A stretch of DNA of 64,000 nt from a virus. Position numbers and translations under genes: made by a program. The notes under the pieces were generated by a model. That model saw only the letters and a program-made list of their open reading frames with translations, was not told the origin of the DNA and did no database searches. The stretch lies in IMG/VR virus record IMGVR_UViG_3300008267_000006, positions 47,488-111,487 of that record; one strand, given 5' to 3'. Shown here one piece after another: positions 17,924 through 26,769 of the stretch. Positions within the stretch are counted from its first letter, which is position 1; each line of letters begins with the position of its first letter.

Positions 17924-18217
17924 TTATTCATTCTTTTTCACTTTTATTGTTAAACCGTCGTCATCTGCCATCCTACTGATTAAATAGGATGTTCCCGACG
18001 AAATACACCCAGATAAAAAGCTACCAATGATAAAATCGTTAAAAAAATCCATATCAAGTAGTAGCATAAGTGTATTTACGAATATACCTACCCAGAAACC
18101 AACACACATCGTGCAATGAAAAAAGTGATGCTTTGGTCTTATCTTTTCAAATATCTTTGAATAGACAAGAACCATTGTCATTCCATAACATGCTAATATA
18201 AAAGCTAATAAATTCAT
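17924..18217 (-). CDS. Small three-helix membrane protein with CxxC
   Basis: 97 residues with three hydrophobic segments (about 2-21, 38-55 and 62-80) and a short charged tail. Between the first two is HCTMCVGFWVG, a CxxC next to a Gly-aromatic stretch. The pattern resembles small membrane proteins found in bacteria and phages with a C-x2-C-x-GFW motif (DUF1360-like), whose function is not established. It sits among head-assembly genes between the portal and protease, where T4 membrane-attached prohead factors would be expected, so a membrane anchor for assembly is possible but unproven. Confidence 0.55.
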   Translation of the reverse strand: MNLLAFILACYGMTMVLVYSKIFEKIRPKHHFFHCTMCVGFWVGIFVNTLMLLLDMDFFNDFIIGSFLSGCISSGTSYLISRMADDDGLTIKVKKNE

Positions 18218-18225
18218 ATTATTTC

Positions 18226-18750
18226 CTAATAATTATAACGATAAATACCGCGAGTTGGGAAGCCATATTTTGGAATACTTCCTTTAAACTCCTCTTGTGG
18301 AACTTCTCCAAGTTCAGTAGAGTCTTCTAGATCTGGCTCTAGTAGAGATTTTTCATAATCTTCTTCAAATTCTTTTTCTTTATTTAATATTGGCATCTCA
18401 TCTTCTATAAAGTTTGCAACATTATACACAACAACTTGTAAAACATCTTCTCCACCTGGAGATTTTTGTGGATATGAACCTTGTAAAGATCCGTATACAT
18501 TACCAGCAGTTACTGATTCTGGTAAAATAACGCCTTTTTTAACCATATAATTAAATAATTTTTCTTGGAGACTATAAACCTTATCTGTTTGTTCGTCTTT
18601 TGGTAATACAAGAACCTTAAATTTTTGTGGTAGCACAATAACATCTATTTCTGGATGTTCGTGTAATAAATAATCTCCAGAAAGAGTTCTTTTGATCATT
18701 AACTCTTTTTGTAGACCGGTTTTTTTATCTTTGATAGAGATTCTTAACAT
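18226..18750 (-). CDS. Unknown head-cluster protein
   Basis: 174 residues. The N-terminal 70 residues are basic and beta-rich (SIKDKKTGLQKELMIKRTL). The middle has VYGSLQGSYP (85-94), and the C-terminal third is acidic (EEDYEKSLLEPDLEDSTELG) before a YGFPTRGIYRYNY tail. It overlaps the previous stop by one base (TAATG) and lies in an uninterrupted run after the portal. No enzyme motif is visible. I recall similar proteins next to gp20 in marine T4-like phages but not a function. Confidence 0.55.
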   Translation of the reverse strand: MLRISIKDKKTGLQKELMIKRTLSGDYLLHEHPEIDVIVLPQKFKVLVLPKDEQTDKVYSLQEKLFNYMVKKGVILPESVTAGNVYGSLQGSYPQKSPGGEDVLQVVVYNVANFIEDEMPILNKEKEFEEDYEKSLLEPDLEDSTELGEVPQEEFKGSIPKYGFPTRGIYRYNY

Positions 18751-19565
18751 TAATTTGCTACCTCTTTAACAAATTGTTGAATTTTTAGAATTTTTTCAAG
18801 CATGTCTTGAGAAATATCTTTTACATCTTTAAAATTATTTAAAAAATTAAGAGTTTTTAAAGTTTTTTCTTTCATACTTGGATCTTTCTTAATATCCTCT
18901 GAATCCATAGACTCAGAGACTGCTTTTTTTAAGCGATCTAACTCTTCGTTTAGATATACTTTAAATTCTATCATGTTATTTGAGAAAGAATTAATATAAT
19001 TTGTTAATAATTCTTTCTGTTCGCTTAATAAGCCACTGTATTTCTCATTAAATTTTTTTGTGAACGTCTTTAAGAGAAAATTATCAACTGGTTGTAGGTT
19101 TTTTTGCTCTTTTTTATCGTTTACTATCTTTATTTTTTCTAAAATAACTTTTTCTAATAAAATTTTATCTTTTACTTTTGTTTTTGGATTAAAAACAAGA
19201 GAAATAGTTGCTAAATCTTTATAATTTGGAACAAAATTATTAAATACGTTCTGTCCAAGAGATTTATTTATTTTGTTAATTAGTCTGGATTGTTCATTAA
19301 ATATTTTTGTAGGATTTAAGCGAAAATATCTATTTTCAACCTCTTTTAAAAACGATTCTGCTAATTCTTCTTCAACAGTATTATCTTTTAAAGAAGAATA
19401 AAGCTCTAATTCTTTATATAATTCTGTTTTTTGAGAAAAATATTCAACAATAATAGATTTTATCTCTTTTGCTCTAGTAATATTTTTTTCTAGTGCTGCT
19501 TTTGTGCCTTCTCTTAAAAGAACTTCGTAAAGAAAAGCGGTATTTCTTTTCTTATTATGATTCAT
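18750..19565 (-). CDS. Unknown helical head-cluster protein
   Basis: 271 residues from the ATG at 19563-19565 (MNHNKKRNTAFLYEVLLREG). A longer reading to 19580 would need a TTG codon, and the GGAG ribosome site fits the ATG. The protein is highly charged and predicted almost entirely helical, with Lys/Glu-rich coiled-coil stretches, and has no catalytic motif. The opening NTAFLYEVLLREGTKA is a conserved start that I recall from proteins next to the portal in marine T4-like phages. It overlaps the portal stop by 11 bases. A scaffold or portal-associated assembly role is inference from position and composition. Confidence 0.6.
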   Translation of the reverse strand: MNHNKKRNTAFLYEVLLREGTKAALEKNITRAKEIKSIIVEYFSQKTELYKELELYSSLKDNTVEEELAESFLKEVENRYFRLNPTKIFNEQSRLINKINKSLGQNVFNNFVPNYKDLATISLVFNPKTKVKDKILLEKVILEKIKIVNDKKEQKNLQPVDNFLLKTFTKKFNEKYSGLLSEQKELLTNYINSFSNNMIEFKVYLNEELDRLKKAVSESMDSEDIKKDPSMKEKTLKTLNFLNNFKDVKDISQDMLEKILKIQQFVKEVAN

Positions 19566-22500
19566 CTTTTTTGTCTCCAATTACTTCTTTCTTTTTTGTT
19601 AAAAAGCCGCTCATAGAGCTTAATTTATCTTGCACTTCATTTAATAACTGCTCATCTTTTTCAAAAAGATCGCGTTCATAAGTTTCGCCAACAATTCCTC
19701 TTGATAGTGTTCTTAGTCCAGATGACTTAAATGTATTATTTGCTTTTGTTGTTGTTCTTAACGCAGCTAAAGCTTTAAGACTATTTGTTCTTGATCCACC
19801 AGAATAGTTTGGAGAAGCAACAGGTGTATATTCTTTACCCTTTGCACCTGGTGACGTATGAGAAGGCTTAACTGCATATGGATCTTCGCGTCTAGCTGGA
19901 GCTGCTAATAACGGATTTCCAGGTTCTCCAGGGGGAGGAGATGCTTCTGCTCCACCTTCTGCTGGTGGTGTTTCTGTTTCTGGTGCAGGCGTTTCTCCAG
20001 TTGACGCATCACCTCCAGATGGCATTCCACCACCACCGCCACTAGCGGCAGCAGCTTCTTCTTGACCAGCTGCTTCAAGTGATTTAGTAAATGCACTATC
20101 GTAATATAGATCTCTTTGAATTCTAACGAATTCATCATCATGCATCTTAAATATATTTTCATATATCCAACGCTTGCTGAATCCTTGTTCTTTTGAAGTG
20201 CCTGCTATTTCTAATTGTGCTTTAAAATGCTCAATTTCTTGCATTTCTGCTAATTTTGAAGGATTTTGTAGATTTATTTTAAATTTAATTAAATCATCAT
20301 TTCTAAATCCTAAAGTATATAAGTGAATCATACCTATTTTTTCTAATTCGCTTATAAGTGTTCTTTGAAGACGTTGTATTGTTCTAGCAAATCTCATGTC
20401 TTTTTGAGCAAGGGTTGTTTTATCTTCAGCTGCACCCTCTCCTCTAGAAAGATAAGCTTGTGGAATTTTTATAGCTGAAAACAGTTTGTCTCTTAGGTAT
20501 TTTACGTCTTCAATTGCACTAGTAAATTGACCACCAGGTAAATTTTCTATCTTTGTTCCGCTCGCTTGCCCACGAACTGGAATATAGAAATCTTCATCTA
20601 TACTCATTGGGTTATAACGTAAATCAACTCGACCAGTTGTTGGGTCAACAATTTGATTACGTTTCATTTGTGTAATAATTTTTTGAACATATTGCTCAAC
20701 ATCTGCTGGGGCAATATTACCAACATCAATATAAAACACTCTACGTTCTGGGCTTCTAACAATACGGTAAGCCATCATGGCATCTTCCATCAAATTTAAT
20801 TGACGCCAGATACGACGGGCTGGTTCTAGAACTGATGTACCGTATGGAGCATATTTATCTTGCCCAAGAATACGAAAATGTGCAATTTGCCAATTTTCAA
20901 ATGTTAATCCAGCTGTATTCCATTGAAATTGAACATAATTTGGGTTACTTTCATCTTCACCTTCTATTCTTTCTACTTCTGGGGAAGGCAATCCAAGAAC
21001 GTTTTTGATGCCTAACTTTTCATCAATATCAAGATATAGGAAAAAATCTCCAAATTTACACATTGTACGGCACCAACCATACAAATTTTGTTCTACATTA
21101 AGAATTTTATAATATAGGGTATGTAAAAGAGATCTAATTTCTTCATTTTTACAGTCAATAACAAGAAGAGGTCTAAAAAGATTAGAAGTTGTCATCTCGT
21201 CAGCATAAATATCTAATGCTGATGCAATCTCAGGTGTATTATGAGAAATAATTGAATCAGTAGCAAAATTTTTATAGCCGTCTACAGTTAAATCATAAAG
21301 ATCAATAAAGCCATAATACTCTACTGATTGAACTTTGTGATTTTGATAATTTTCTTCAAAATCCTTAAATGTTTTAAATCCATTAGATTTTATTCTATTT
21401 TTTACTTTTATTTCTGTTGTTTCTAATCTGTGAGCAATGTCGGCCATCTTCATGCCTTTTTCATAGACTGAACAAATCTTTTCAAAATTTAAACTATGGT
21501 CATACCTTGGATTTTTATTGCCAGTATTATCACAACCAGCATTTTTCCAATCAGGACTATACGCTTTTGCAAACATTTCAAAGTTTACGAAACCTTTTGC
21601 TTTTAGTTTGCGCTTGATTGTTGGAGGTTCTGTATCGAGCATTTTACAGATATTATTTTGATGGAATCCATAAATGTCGCAAAGATAGAGTATTTTCTCG
21701 AAAGTAATATCTTTACGCTCTGCCGGATTATTTTGTTTCATATATTCTGAATGCTTTTTACGGAACTCCTCCCACCAGCCACTATTTTTTCTTTGTTCGT
21801 TAATAATAGATTGATGATATGCTAAATGAGCATCATTATTCATAATCTCTAGATTATCAGGGCTATTATCATATTTGATGAAGTTTTTGTGATGTACAAC
21901 TTCATTTGTATCTATTCTACGCCCTGCAATCCATTCTGCTATTAGTATATGTTCAGCAATCCACCCCTTTTTACGACCTTCATCGTTGTGCATAGTATAA
22001 ATCCAGCGATATCCATCACCTTCATCTTTTTGTCCACGTATTAAATCTTTACGATAGAAAGGCATCATAGCATCGCCAGTCTTTAAATCAGATATGGTTC
22101 TATAAGTACCATCCCTCATCATAAGACGATGATCGGCAGTACCAATAATATATTGACCATTTTCAAAAGTTACTTTCCAAGCATGGTCGGTGCGCGTTTT
22201 TCTTGCTTGTCTACCTAGTGCTGGTACTATTTGTTGTTTTGAGTGATCAAACGAATAGACTATGAATTCTTTATCTAGTCCATATTCACTTGTTAATTCT
22301 TTTAATGTTTTGTAACCGCCAGGTACGGCAATCTTAGTATCTCCATGTAAGCAAAATTCCATTTGATCAAAGTCAGAATACCTTTCGGCACGACTTTGGT
22401 TAGCCATAATGTTACTTTGGATAGCTTCAAAGGGATTGTAGCTTTTCTTTTTAAAGCTTTGACCACTGGCGGATGTAAATTTAAAGCGATCTAGATCTCT

Positions 22501-22668
22501 TCTTTTATATCTAATTTGAGATTGTTGTCTATAAGACGTTACAGGACCAGAAAATAATCTTGTTAGGGCAACATAAAGTGCCGATTCTTTATTTTTTGGA
22601 TTCTTTTCAGAAACATCTTGACTTGGTGCGGTGTTTCTATTCATGTTAGACTGTGAATTTGTAGCCAT
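19555..22668 (-). CDS. gp20: Portal protein (gp20-like) interrupted by an HNH intein
   Basis: 1037 residues as translated. Residues 106-477 are an intein, leaving a 665-residue mature portal. The exteins join as YSDFDQMEF + TPEIASALDIYADEMT, a typical gp20 segment, and the C-extein carries further portal signatures (ILGQDKYAPYGTSVLEPARRIWRQL, and QAYLSRGEGAAEDKTTLAQ). The portal forms the dodecameric DNA-entry ring at one vertex and nucleates prohead assembly. The last 160 residues include a Gly/Pro/Ala/Glu low-complexity stretch not expected in T4 gp20 (524 residues). The gene follows the terminase by 3 nt. Splicing is required for a normal portal, so the intein is presumably active. Confidence 0.93.
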   Translation of the reverse strand: MATNSQSNMNRNTAPSQDVSEKNPKNKESALYVALTRLFSGPVTSYRQQSQIRYKRRDLDRFKFTSASGQSFKKKSYNPFEAIQSNIMANQSRAERYSDFDQMEFCLHGDTKIAVPGGYKTLKELTSEYGLDKEFIVYSFDHSKQQIVPALGRQARKTRTDHAWKVTFENGQYIIGTADHRLMMRDGTYRTISDLKTGDAMMPFYRKDLIRGQKDEGDGYRWIYTMHNDEGRKKGWIAEHILIAEWIAGRRIDTNEVVHHKNFIKYDNSPDNLEIMNNDAHLAYHQSIINEQRKNSGWWEEFRKKHSEYMKQNNPAERKDITFEKILYLCDIYGFHQNNICKMLDTEPPTIKRKLKAKGFVNFEMFAKAYSPDWKNAGCDNTGNKNPRYDHSLNFEKICSVYEKGMKMADIAHRLETTEIKVKNRIKSNGFKTFKDFEENYQNHKVQSVEYYGFIDLYDLTVDGYKNFATDSIISHNTPEIASALDIYADEMTTSNLFRPLLVIDCKNEEIRSLLHTLYYKILNVEQNLYGWCRTMCKFGDFFLYLDIDEKLGIKNVLGLPSPEVERIEGEDESNPNYVQFQWNTAGLTFENWQIAHFRILGQDKYAPYGTSVLEPARRIWRQLNLMEDAMMAYRIVRSPERRVFYIDVGNIAPADVEQYVQKIITQMKRNQIVDPTTGRVDLRYNPMSIDEDFYIPVRGQASGTKIENLPGGQFTSAIEDVKYLRDKLFSAIKIPQAYLSRGEGAAEDKTTLAQKDMRFARTIQRLQRTLISELEKIGMIHLYTLGFRNDDLIKFKINLQNPSKLAEMQEIEHFKAQLEIAGTSKEQGFSKRWIYENIFKMHDDEFVRIQRDLYYDSAFTKSLEAAGQEEAAAASGGGGGMPSGGDASTGETPAPETETPPAEGGAEASPPPGEPGNPLLAAPARREDPYAVKPSHTSPGAKGKEYTPVASPNYSGGSRTNSLKALAALRTTTKANNTFKSSGLRTLSRGIVGETYERDLFEKDEQLLNEVQDKLSSMSGFLTKKKEVIGDKKDES
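21238..22353 (-). mobile_element. Intein with HNH homing endonuclease in portal
   Basis: 372 residues. It starts with Cys1 (CLHGDTKIAVPGG, block A) and has the block B motif GTADHR (71-76), an HNH-type nuclease at about 140-180 (EVVHHKNFIKYDN, then NLEIMNNDAHLAYH), block F VEYYGFIDLYDLTVDGYKNF, and block G ISHN at the end followed by Thr as the +1 extein residue. The terminal His-Asn is intact. Between the nuclease and block F are two similar helix-turn-helix-like units (about 218-262 and 290-334), each with FEKI, a central helix and a GF-x-x-F ending, likely DNA-recognition modules. All splicing residues look intact. Confidence 0.93.
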
Positions 22669-22671
22669 ATT

Positions 22672-24249
22672 TTAACCTTTTAACAACCATAAATGTTCTT
22701 TGTATACTTCTTGTGCTTGTCTCAACTTTTGCGAATGCTCGTATTGTCTCATACCATCTATAGAACTGTTAAGATAATTCTTACTTCTAGAAATAGAGTC
22801 TAAAAATGCTTTAGAATATTCCATACCTCTTTCATTGCTGATAATAGCTGTGTCTCTAACCCAGCAAGCTATTGCCAAACTCATGATAAGATCGTCATTA
22901 TATCCTCTTTGAGCTTCTGGTCTTCCATTGACCCAGAGAAATGTTTCCATTTCATTTATTGTTCTTAAAGAATTTACTTTTAACAATTTATTTCTAATAA
23001 ATTCATCTAATTTTGCAACTATAAGTGGTCGTGTTTTCATCGTTGTAGTAAAACCAGGAACGCTATTACTATTATATTGAGCAGATGTTTGATCCATATA
23101 ATCATGAGATGCTTTTGTTGAATAATAGATATTTGAATATCTCATATCTACTAATTTAGTAATAACAGAATAACCTATGTTATTGTTTTCAACAACAACC
23201 ATGCAGCCGCCATATTCCATGCCAACATCATTTATTAATTTAGCAAAGGTGTCTGGATCTATTTTTCCTTGATATTCTGCAACTTGTTCCATTGTTTTTA
23301 CGTCAATAACGTGGAACACAGAAAAGTCTTTTCCATCACCACGCGCAACGTCTGCAACTAATAGGTAACTTCCACCATTTTCATATGGTTTCCAAACATG
23401 ATAATTTCTATCTATCCAAGTTTTATAAACTGGTTCTTTATATAATTCTCTTAATCTTAAAATGTCATCACCGTGTATAACGGTTTCACCTGACGCATTG
23501 AAATTGCATTCAAATTCTTGTGCAATCTCGCGCTTTGACATATTTTTAGTAATACTATCAAACCACTCCTGAGTATATTCAGGATGTACAGTCCAAGGTA
23601 GTTTAGTTGGTTTAAAGTTATTTGAACCGGCTTCTGCATCTACATAAGTTTTATGAAACCAGTTACCAACGCCGTTAGGAGTTGAAAGAGCAATACAGCG
23701 ACCACCAGTAGAAACCGTAGGTAATAACCCAGTCCAAAGCTCATCCATATCATCAACGAATGCAGCTTCGTCAATAATAAGTAAGGAGAGTGCTTGACCA
23801 CGGCCAGCATCTTTTGAAGTTGGAACGCCTTGTATTTTTGATCCATTACTTAATTCAAATTTTGTTCTGTTGTTTGTTGTAACAGTTGCTATTTTTAAGA
23901 AATCTGGTACACTCTCTACCATATCTCTAACTTTATCAACAATTTCAATTGCAGTATTTTGTTTTGTTGCCATGACAAGAACATTTTTTTCTTTATAGAA
24001 CAACATCATCCATGCAACATAACCAGAAACAATTGTTGAAATTCCTAATTGACGACCTTTTAAAATAACGTTATATCTAAAATCATGAAAATCTTTCAAA
24101 AGTTCTTTTTGAAATTTAAAAGTTCTAAATGGAATAACTCCTCTTTCTTGATGAATAATTTTTGCATAATTATCCAAAAAATAAGCAGGATCTCTTCCGC
24201 ATTTTAGAATTTCTTTTTTTATTTCTTCTTTTGAAAATTTATAAGACAT
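22672..24249 (-). CDS. gp17: Terminase large subunit (gp17-like)
   Basis: 525 residues (T4 gp17 has 610). The N-terminal ATPase has an adenine-side FQKELL (46-51), Walker A GRQLGIST (65-72), Walker B LLIIDE (156-161) with the catalytic Glu161, and the coupling motif ALSTPNG (187-193). The C-terminal RNase H-fold nuclease has acidic residues at LLVADVARGDGKDFS (Asp300), VVVENNN (Glu354) and YNDDLIMSLA (Asp452/453). Everything needed for translocation and headful cutting is present. The motor docks on the portal encoded 3 nt downstream. No intein or frameshift is seen. Confidence 0.96.
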   Translation of the reverse strand: MSYKFSKEEIKKEILKCGRDPAYFLDNYAKIIHQERGVIPFRTFKFQKELLKDFHDFRYNVILKGRQLGISTIVSGYVAWMMLFYKEKNVLVMATKQNTAIEIVDKVRDMVESVPDFLKIATVTTNNRTKFELSNGSKIQGVPTSKDAGRGQALSLLIIDEAAFVDDMDELWTGLLPTVSTGGRCIALSTPNGVGNWFHKTYVDAEAGSNNFKPTKLPWTVHPEYTQEWFDSITKNMSKREIAQEFECNFNASGETVIHGDDILRLRELYKEPVYKTWIDRNYHVWKPYENGGSYLLVADVARGDGKDFSVFHVIDVKTMEQVAEYQGKIDPDTFAKLINDVGMEYGGCMVVVENNNIGYSVITKLVDMRYSNIYYSTKASHDYMDQTSAQYNSNSVPGFTTTMKTRPLIVAKLDEFIRNKLLKVNSLRTINEMETFLWVNGRPEAQRGYNDDLIMSLAIACWVRDTAIISNERGMEYSKAFLDSISRSKNYLNSSIDGMRQYEHSQKLRQAQEVYKEHLWLLKG

Positions 24250-24253
24250 TGAA

Positions 24254-24763
24254 CTACTTCTTTCTTACATTCATTAACCAGCCTTTAGCCATCTCTGCAT
24301 AATGATCTCTTTGGCTATCAACTTGTTTTTTATTTATTTTTTCTTTTGGCATGTCCATATTTTCAATTTTATATGTTTGAACAGCGTTAACATAACAAGT
24401 TCTACGATTGGCTGATTGAACCATGATATTAATATCACCTTGTTCTAATAAGCTAAGTTGTGACTTGGTAACTTTTTTATATTCTGTTTTAATATGGCTA
24501 ATGATATCTTTTACAGTTTTACGAACATCTGTTTCAAAATTTTTATCATGAACTGCTGTTAATGGCATTTCACAATGATATTTTAATAATAGATTATTTC
24601 CTTGGAATTGAACACCAAATCCATCAATAATTCTTGGATCGTAAATTGATACGCCTTGTAGAAGGTTTTCACTTTCTCTTTTTAAACCAAATTCTGTTCC
24701 ACCTTCATGTTTTGCATGAATGGCTTGTTGAATTCCTGTTATTACTTCCATGACATTCGCCAT
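24254..24763 (-). CDS. Unknown protein upstream of terminase
   Basis: 169 residues with mixed alpha/beta predictions and no recognised motif. It sits directly before the large terminase, the T4 position of the small terminase gp16 (164 residues), and its length is close to that. However, I see neither the coiled-coil oligomerisation core nor a DNA-binding helix-turn-helix, and the centre is beta-rich (IIDGFGVQFQGNNLLLKYHC). It is therefore left unassigned, with gp16 as a positional guess only. The AGAGGAC ribosome site supports the ATG. Confidence 0.55.
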   Translation of the reverse strand: MANVMEVITGIQQAIHAKHEGGTEFGLKRESENLLQGVSIYDPRIIDGFGVQFQGNNLLLKYHCEMPLTAVHDKNFETDVRKTVKDIISHIKTEYKKVTKSQLSLLEQGDINIMVQSANRRTCYVNAVQTYKIENMDMPKEKINKKQVDSQRDHYAEMAKGWLMNVRKK

Positions 24764-24764
24764 T

Positions 24765-25106
24765 TTATTTGTCCTCTATGTTGCAAACATAACATTTATA
24801 ACATGTTTTAAACTTATTTAAATATAGATCATCTTTTTTATTAAATGAATATTTTTTACACAACTTACAAGTATTATTTTCATTTTTATTTAAAAGATTT
24901 TTTGGTATTAAAATACCATCTACTTCTATTTTTTCTTGCGTTTTGCTGTTTAAATATTCTTTTTTCTGTGCTTCTTTAACACTTTGTATATATTCTTTTT
25001 CTTTTTCATCATCCCAAAACTGCTTTGGATTTATAGTAGCTTCGTTGCCATATTTTTCACGAACAGCTTTTTCTAAACCTTGAATAAAATTAATATCTCT
25101 TGGCAT
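24765..25106 (-). CDS. Small zinc-ribbon-like protein
   Basis: 113 residues. The N-terminal 70 are charged and helical; the C-terminal 40 carry CKLC (80-83) and CYKC (102-105) separated by 18 residues that include KKDDLYLNKF, a layout typical of a four-cysteine zinc ribbon. It is packed 1 nt from the gene downstream. Similar small ribbon proteins occur near packaging genes in marine T4-like phages. The function is unknown; nucleic-acid or protein binding is inferred from the ribbon. Confidence 0.6.
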   Translation of the reverse strand: MPRDINFIQGLEKAVREKYGNEATINPKQFWDDEKEKEYIQSVKEAQKKEYLNSKTQEKIEVDGILIPKNLLNKNENNTCKLCKKYSFNKKDDLYLNKFKTCYKCYVCNIEDK

Positions 25107-25108
25107 TA

Positions 25109-26044
25109 TTATCTCATTTTTAATTTTATAACTTTAGCTTTTTTAGAAATTGGTGATAATCCTTCTTCTGCTCTTCCTTTTTGTCGATCAGCATCTTCTG
25201 CTGATTTCTTTTGTTCAGGAGTTCTAGTATCTGGTGCGATATCTTTTGGTTGAACTTGCGGTTGTTTACTAGCATTTGCTTGTCTTTGTTGACCAACAGC
25301 ATCTAATCTTGCAGCTTTTTCAGTATCAGATGCTGTTACTCTTTGTTCAGTTCCGTGATCTTGAGCTAGTTGAAAAATATTTGGGATATTTGCTTTCATG
25401 GTTTGATCAGTTAGTGCATCAATAACCTCTTGTGACTTGGAATATTTACCACCTTCGTACTGTGATAAGAATGTCATTACAAATTTTGAAACTTCCGCTC
25501 TCCCAGTTCCTTCTTTTACTGTGGCAGATTTTTGTTTTATAAATTCATTATAAGCATTTGCAATCATTAGTGCAGTTTTTCTATCTATTGCGTTTGCTAA
25601 ACCAACTCTTCCTTTGCTTGCAGCATTTGAAATTGCTGCCGCTACTGCATTTGCGTTAATAGAACCACCAGAAGATGATGGTGTCGCCGGTGATGCAGTT
25701 GCTTTTGCATCATCTTTTCCTTCCTCATCATCTAAACCTTTGTTAAGTATATCATCTTTAAATGCTATTTTTGTATCAGCACCAGCGCCACTTGTTCCCC
25801 AATTCTTAATTTTACCATAAAGAGCTAAAATTTCCTCTTTTGACATACCAAAAGATTTCAAAAGTTTAGCAACAGTGTCGGGAGTTGCGTTTTTATCCTC
25901 TGGCTTTTCAGCAGAATCAGCAGGTTTTTCCTGTGAAGCAGATGGATCTTGTGGTTGGGCAGCTGCTTCATCTTCAAATACTGCTCCATAACTTTCTTTT
26001 AATAAGAATTTACCGTTTTTAAATCTAAAAGTATATTTTTCCAT
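25109..26044 (-). CDS. Unknown low-complexity virion-cluster protein
   Basis: 311 residues from the ATG at 26042-26044 (MEKYTFRFKNGKFLLKESYG), which has an AAGGAA site. An open frame extends 120 nt further upstream but is a shifted reading of the preceding gene's Pro/Glu/Lys repeats. Residues 30-65 and 100-135 are Ala/Pro/Asp/Glu/Ser-rich linkers. Residues about 140-245 look globular and helical (GRVGLANAIDRKTALMIANA). The C-terminus is basic. I do not recognise a family. Neighbours on both sides are membrane or packaging genes. Confidence 0.5.
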   Translation of the reverse strand: MEKYTFRFKNGKFLLKESYGAVFEDEAAAQPQDPSASQEKPADSAEKPEDKNATPDTVAKLLKSFGMSKEEILALYGKIKNWGTSGAGADTKIAFKDDILNKGLDDEEGKDDAKATASPATPSSSGGSINANAVAAAISNAASKGRVGLANAIDRKTALMIANAYNEFIKQKSATVKEGTGRAEVSKFVMTFLSQYEGGKYSKSQEVIDALTDQTMKANIPNIFQLAQDHGTEQRVTASDTEKAARLDAVGQQRQANASKQPQVQPKDIAPDTRTPEQKKSAEDADRQKGRAEEGLSPISKKAKVIKLKMR

Positions 26045-26054
26045 TATTATTTCC

Positions 26055-26753
26055 TTAAGCTGTTTCTTCTGGTGATTCTTCTGGCTTTTCAGCTGGTGCT
26101 TCTGCTGGTTTTTCGGTTGGCGGTTTAAAAGGTGGTAACTTGCTTGCCTTACGATCAACTGCATTAGCTAGCATTGAACCAAAAGTAAATAATTGTTTTT
26201 GATCAGCAAATTTTTCTCCAACTTTTGGTTCGGCTTTTAATACTTTTTCATATAAACTATCTGGACCGCGAACAGACATAAGCATTTTAAAATCTAATAC
26301 TGATATATCATTATAAACTTCTACAAAATAAGCGTCAGCCTCGCTCATCTCTTCTATTTGAGGATATTTAGCTTTTGCTTCTCTGATAACTGCTATTACT
26401 TTTGAGAGCGCAGTTGCAATTATTGTACTTGGTCTACCACCTAATGCAGCTGCTTTTGCTTGATCTTGGCTAGCTTCTTTTAATTTTTTTGCAGTTTCAT
26501 TTAATTCTTGTTTAGCGGCATTATATTTTTCTATAAAATCTTTTTTCTCTTGCTCGTTTTCTATTTTTTCTGCACCTTCAGTTGCAGCTTTATCGGCATC
26601 TTTTAATTTTTTATCACCTTTTTGTAGGTCACTTTTCATCATAGCATAAAAAACTCCAAGTGCCATAACTAGAACAGAAAATAATGCCACAACAGCCATT
26701 GCTACGCCAACTATTTCATTTACTTGTTTTTTCTTTCCTATTTTTATTTTCAT
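26055..26753 (-). CDS. Single-pass membrane protein with coiled coil
   Basis: 232 residues. A basic N-terminus (MKIKIGKKKQ) is followed by one transmembrane helix (about 15-38) and a Lys/Glu/Ala coiled coil (41-110). A helical domain follows (about 115-205), then a Pro/Glu/Ala tail of imperfect EKPAEAP repeats. The positive-inside rule would put the N-terminus in the cytoplasm and the bulk in the periplasm. It follows the holin/spanin-like cassette and has its own late-type promoter box 25 nt upstream, inside the end of the preceding gene. An envelope role during lysis or infection is possible; no homolog is recalled. Confidence 0.6.
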   Translation of the reverse strand: MKIKIGKKKQVNEIVGVAMAVVALFSVLVMALGVFYAMMKSDLQKGDKKLKDADKAATEGAEKIENEQEKKDFIEKYNAAKQELNETAKKLKEASQDQAKAAALGGRPSTIIATALSKVIAVIREAKAKYPQIEEMSEADAYFVEVYNDISVLDFKMLMSVRGPDSLYEKVLKAEPKVGEKFADQKQLFTFGSMLANAVDRKASKLPPFKPPTEKPAEAPAEKPEESPEETA

Positions 26754-26769
26754 TAATTTTTTCCTTAAG

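Noticed and set aside
19566-19580. TTG start adding METKK to the 18750-19565 gene
   Set aside because: The GGAG ribosome site fits the ATG at 19563-19565, and TTG is a poor start here.
24254-24763. Small terminase (gp16) assignment
   Set aside because: Position and length fit, but no coiled-coil core or DNA-binding motif is visible.
26045-26164. N-terminal extension of the 25109-26044 gene (MQLIVRQASYHLL...)
   Set aside because: It is the shifted reading of the Pro/Glu/Lys-rich end of the 26055-26753 gene; the ATG at 26042-26044 has its own AAGGAA site.
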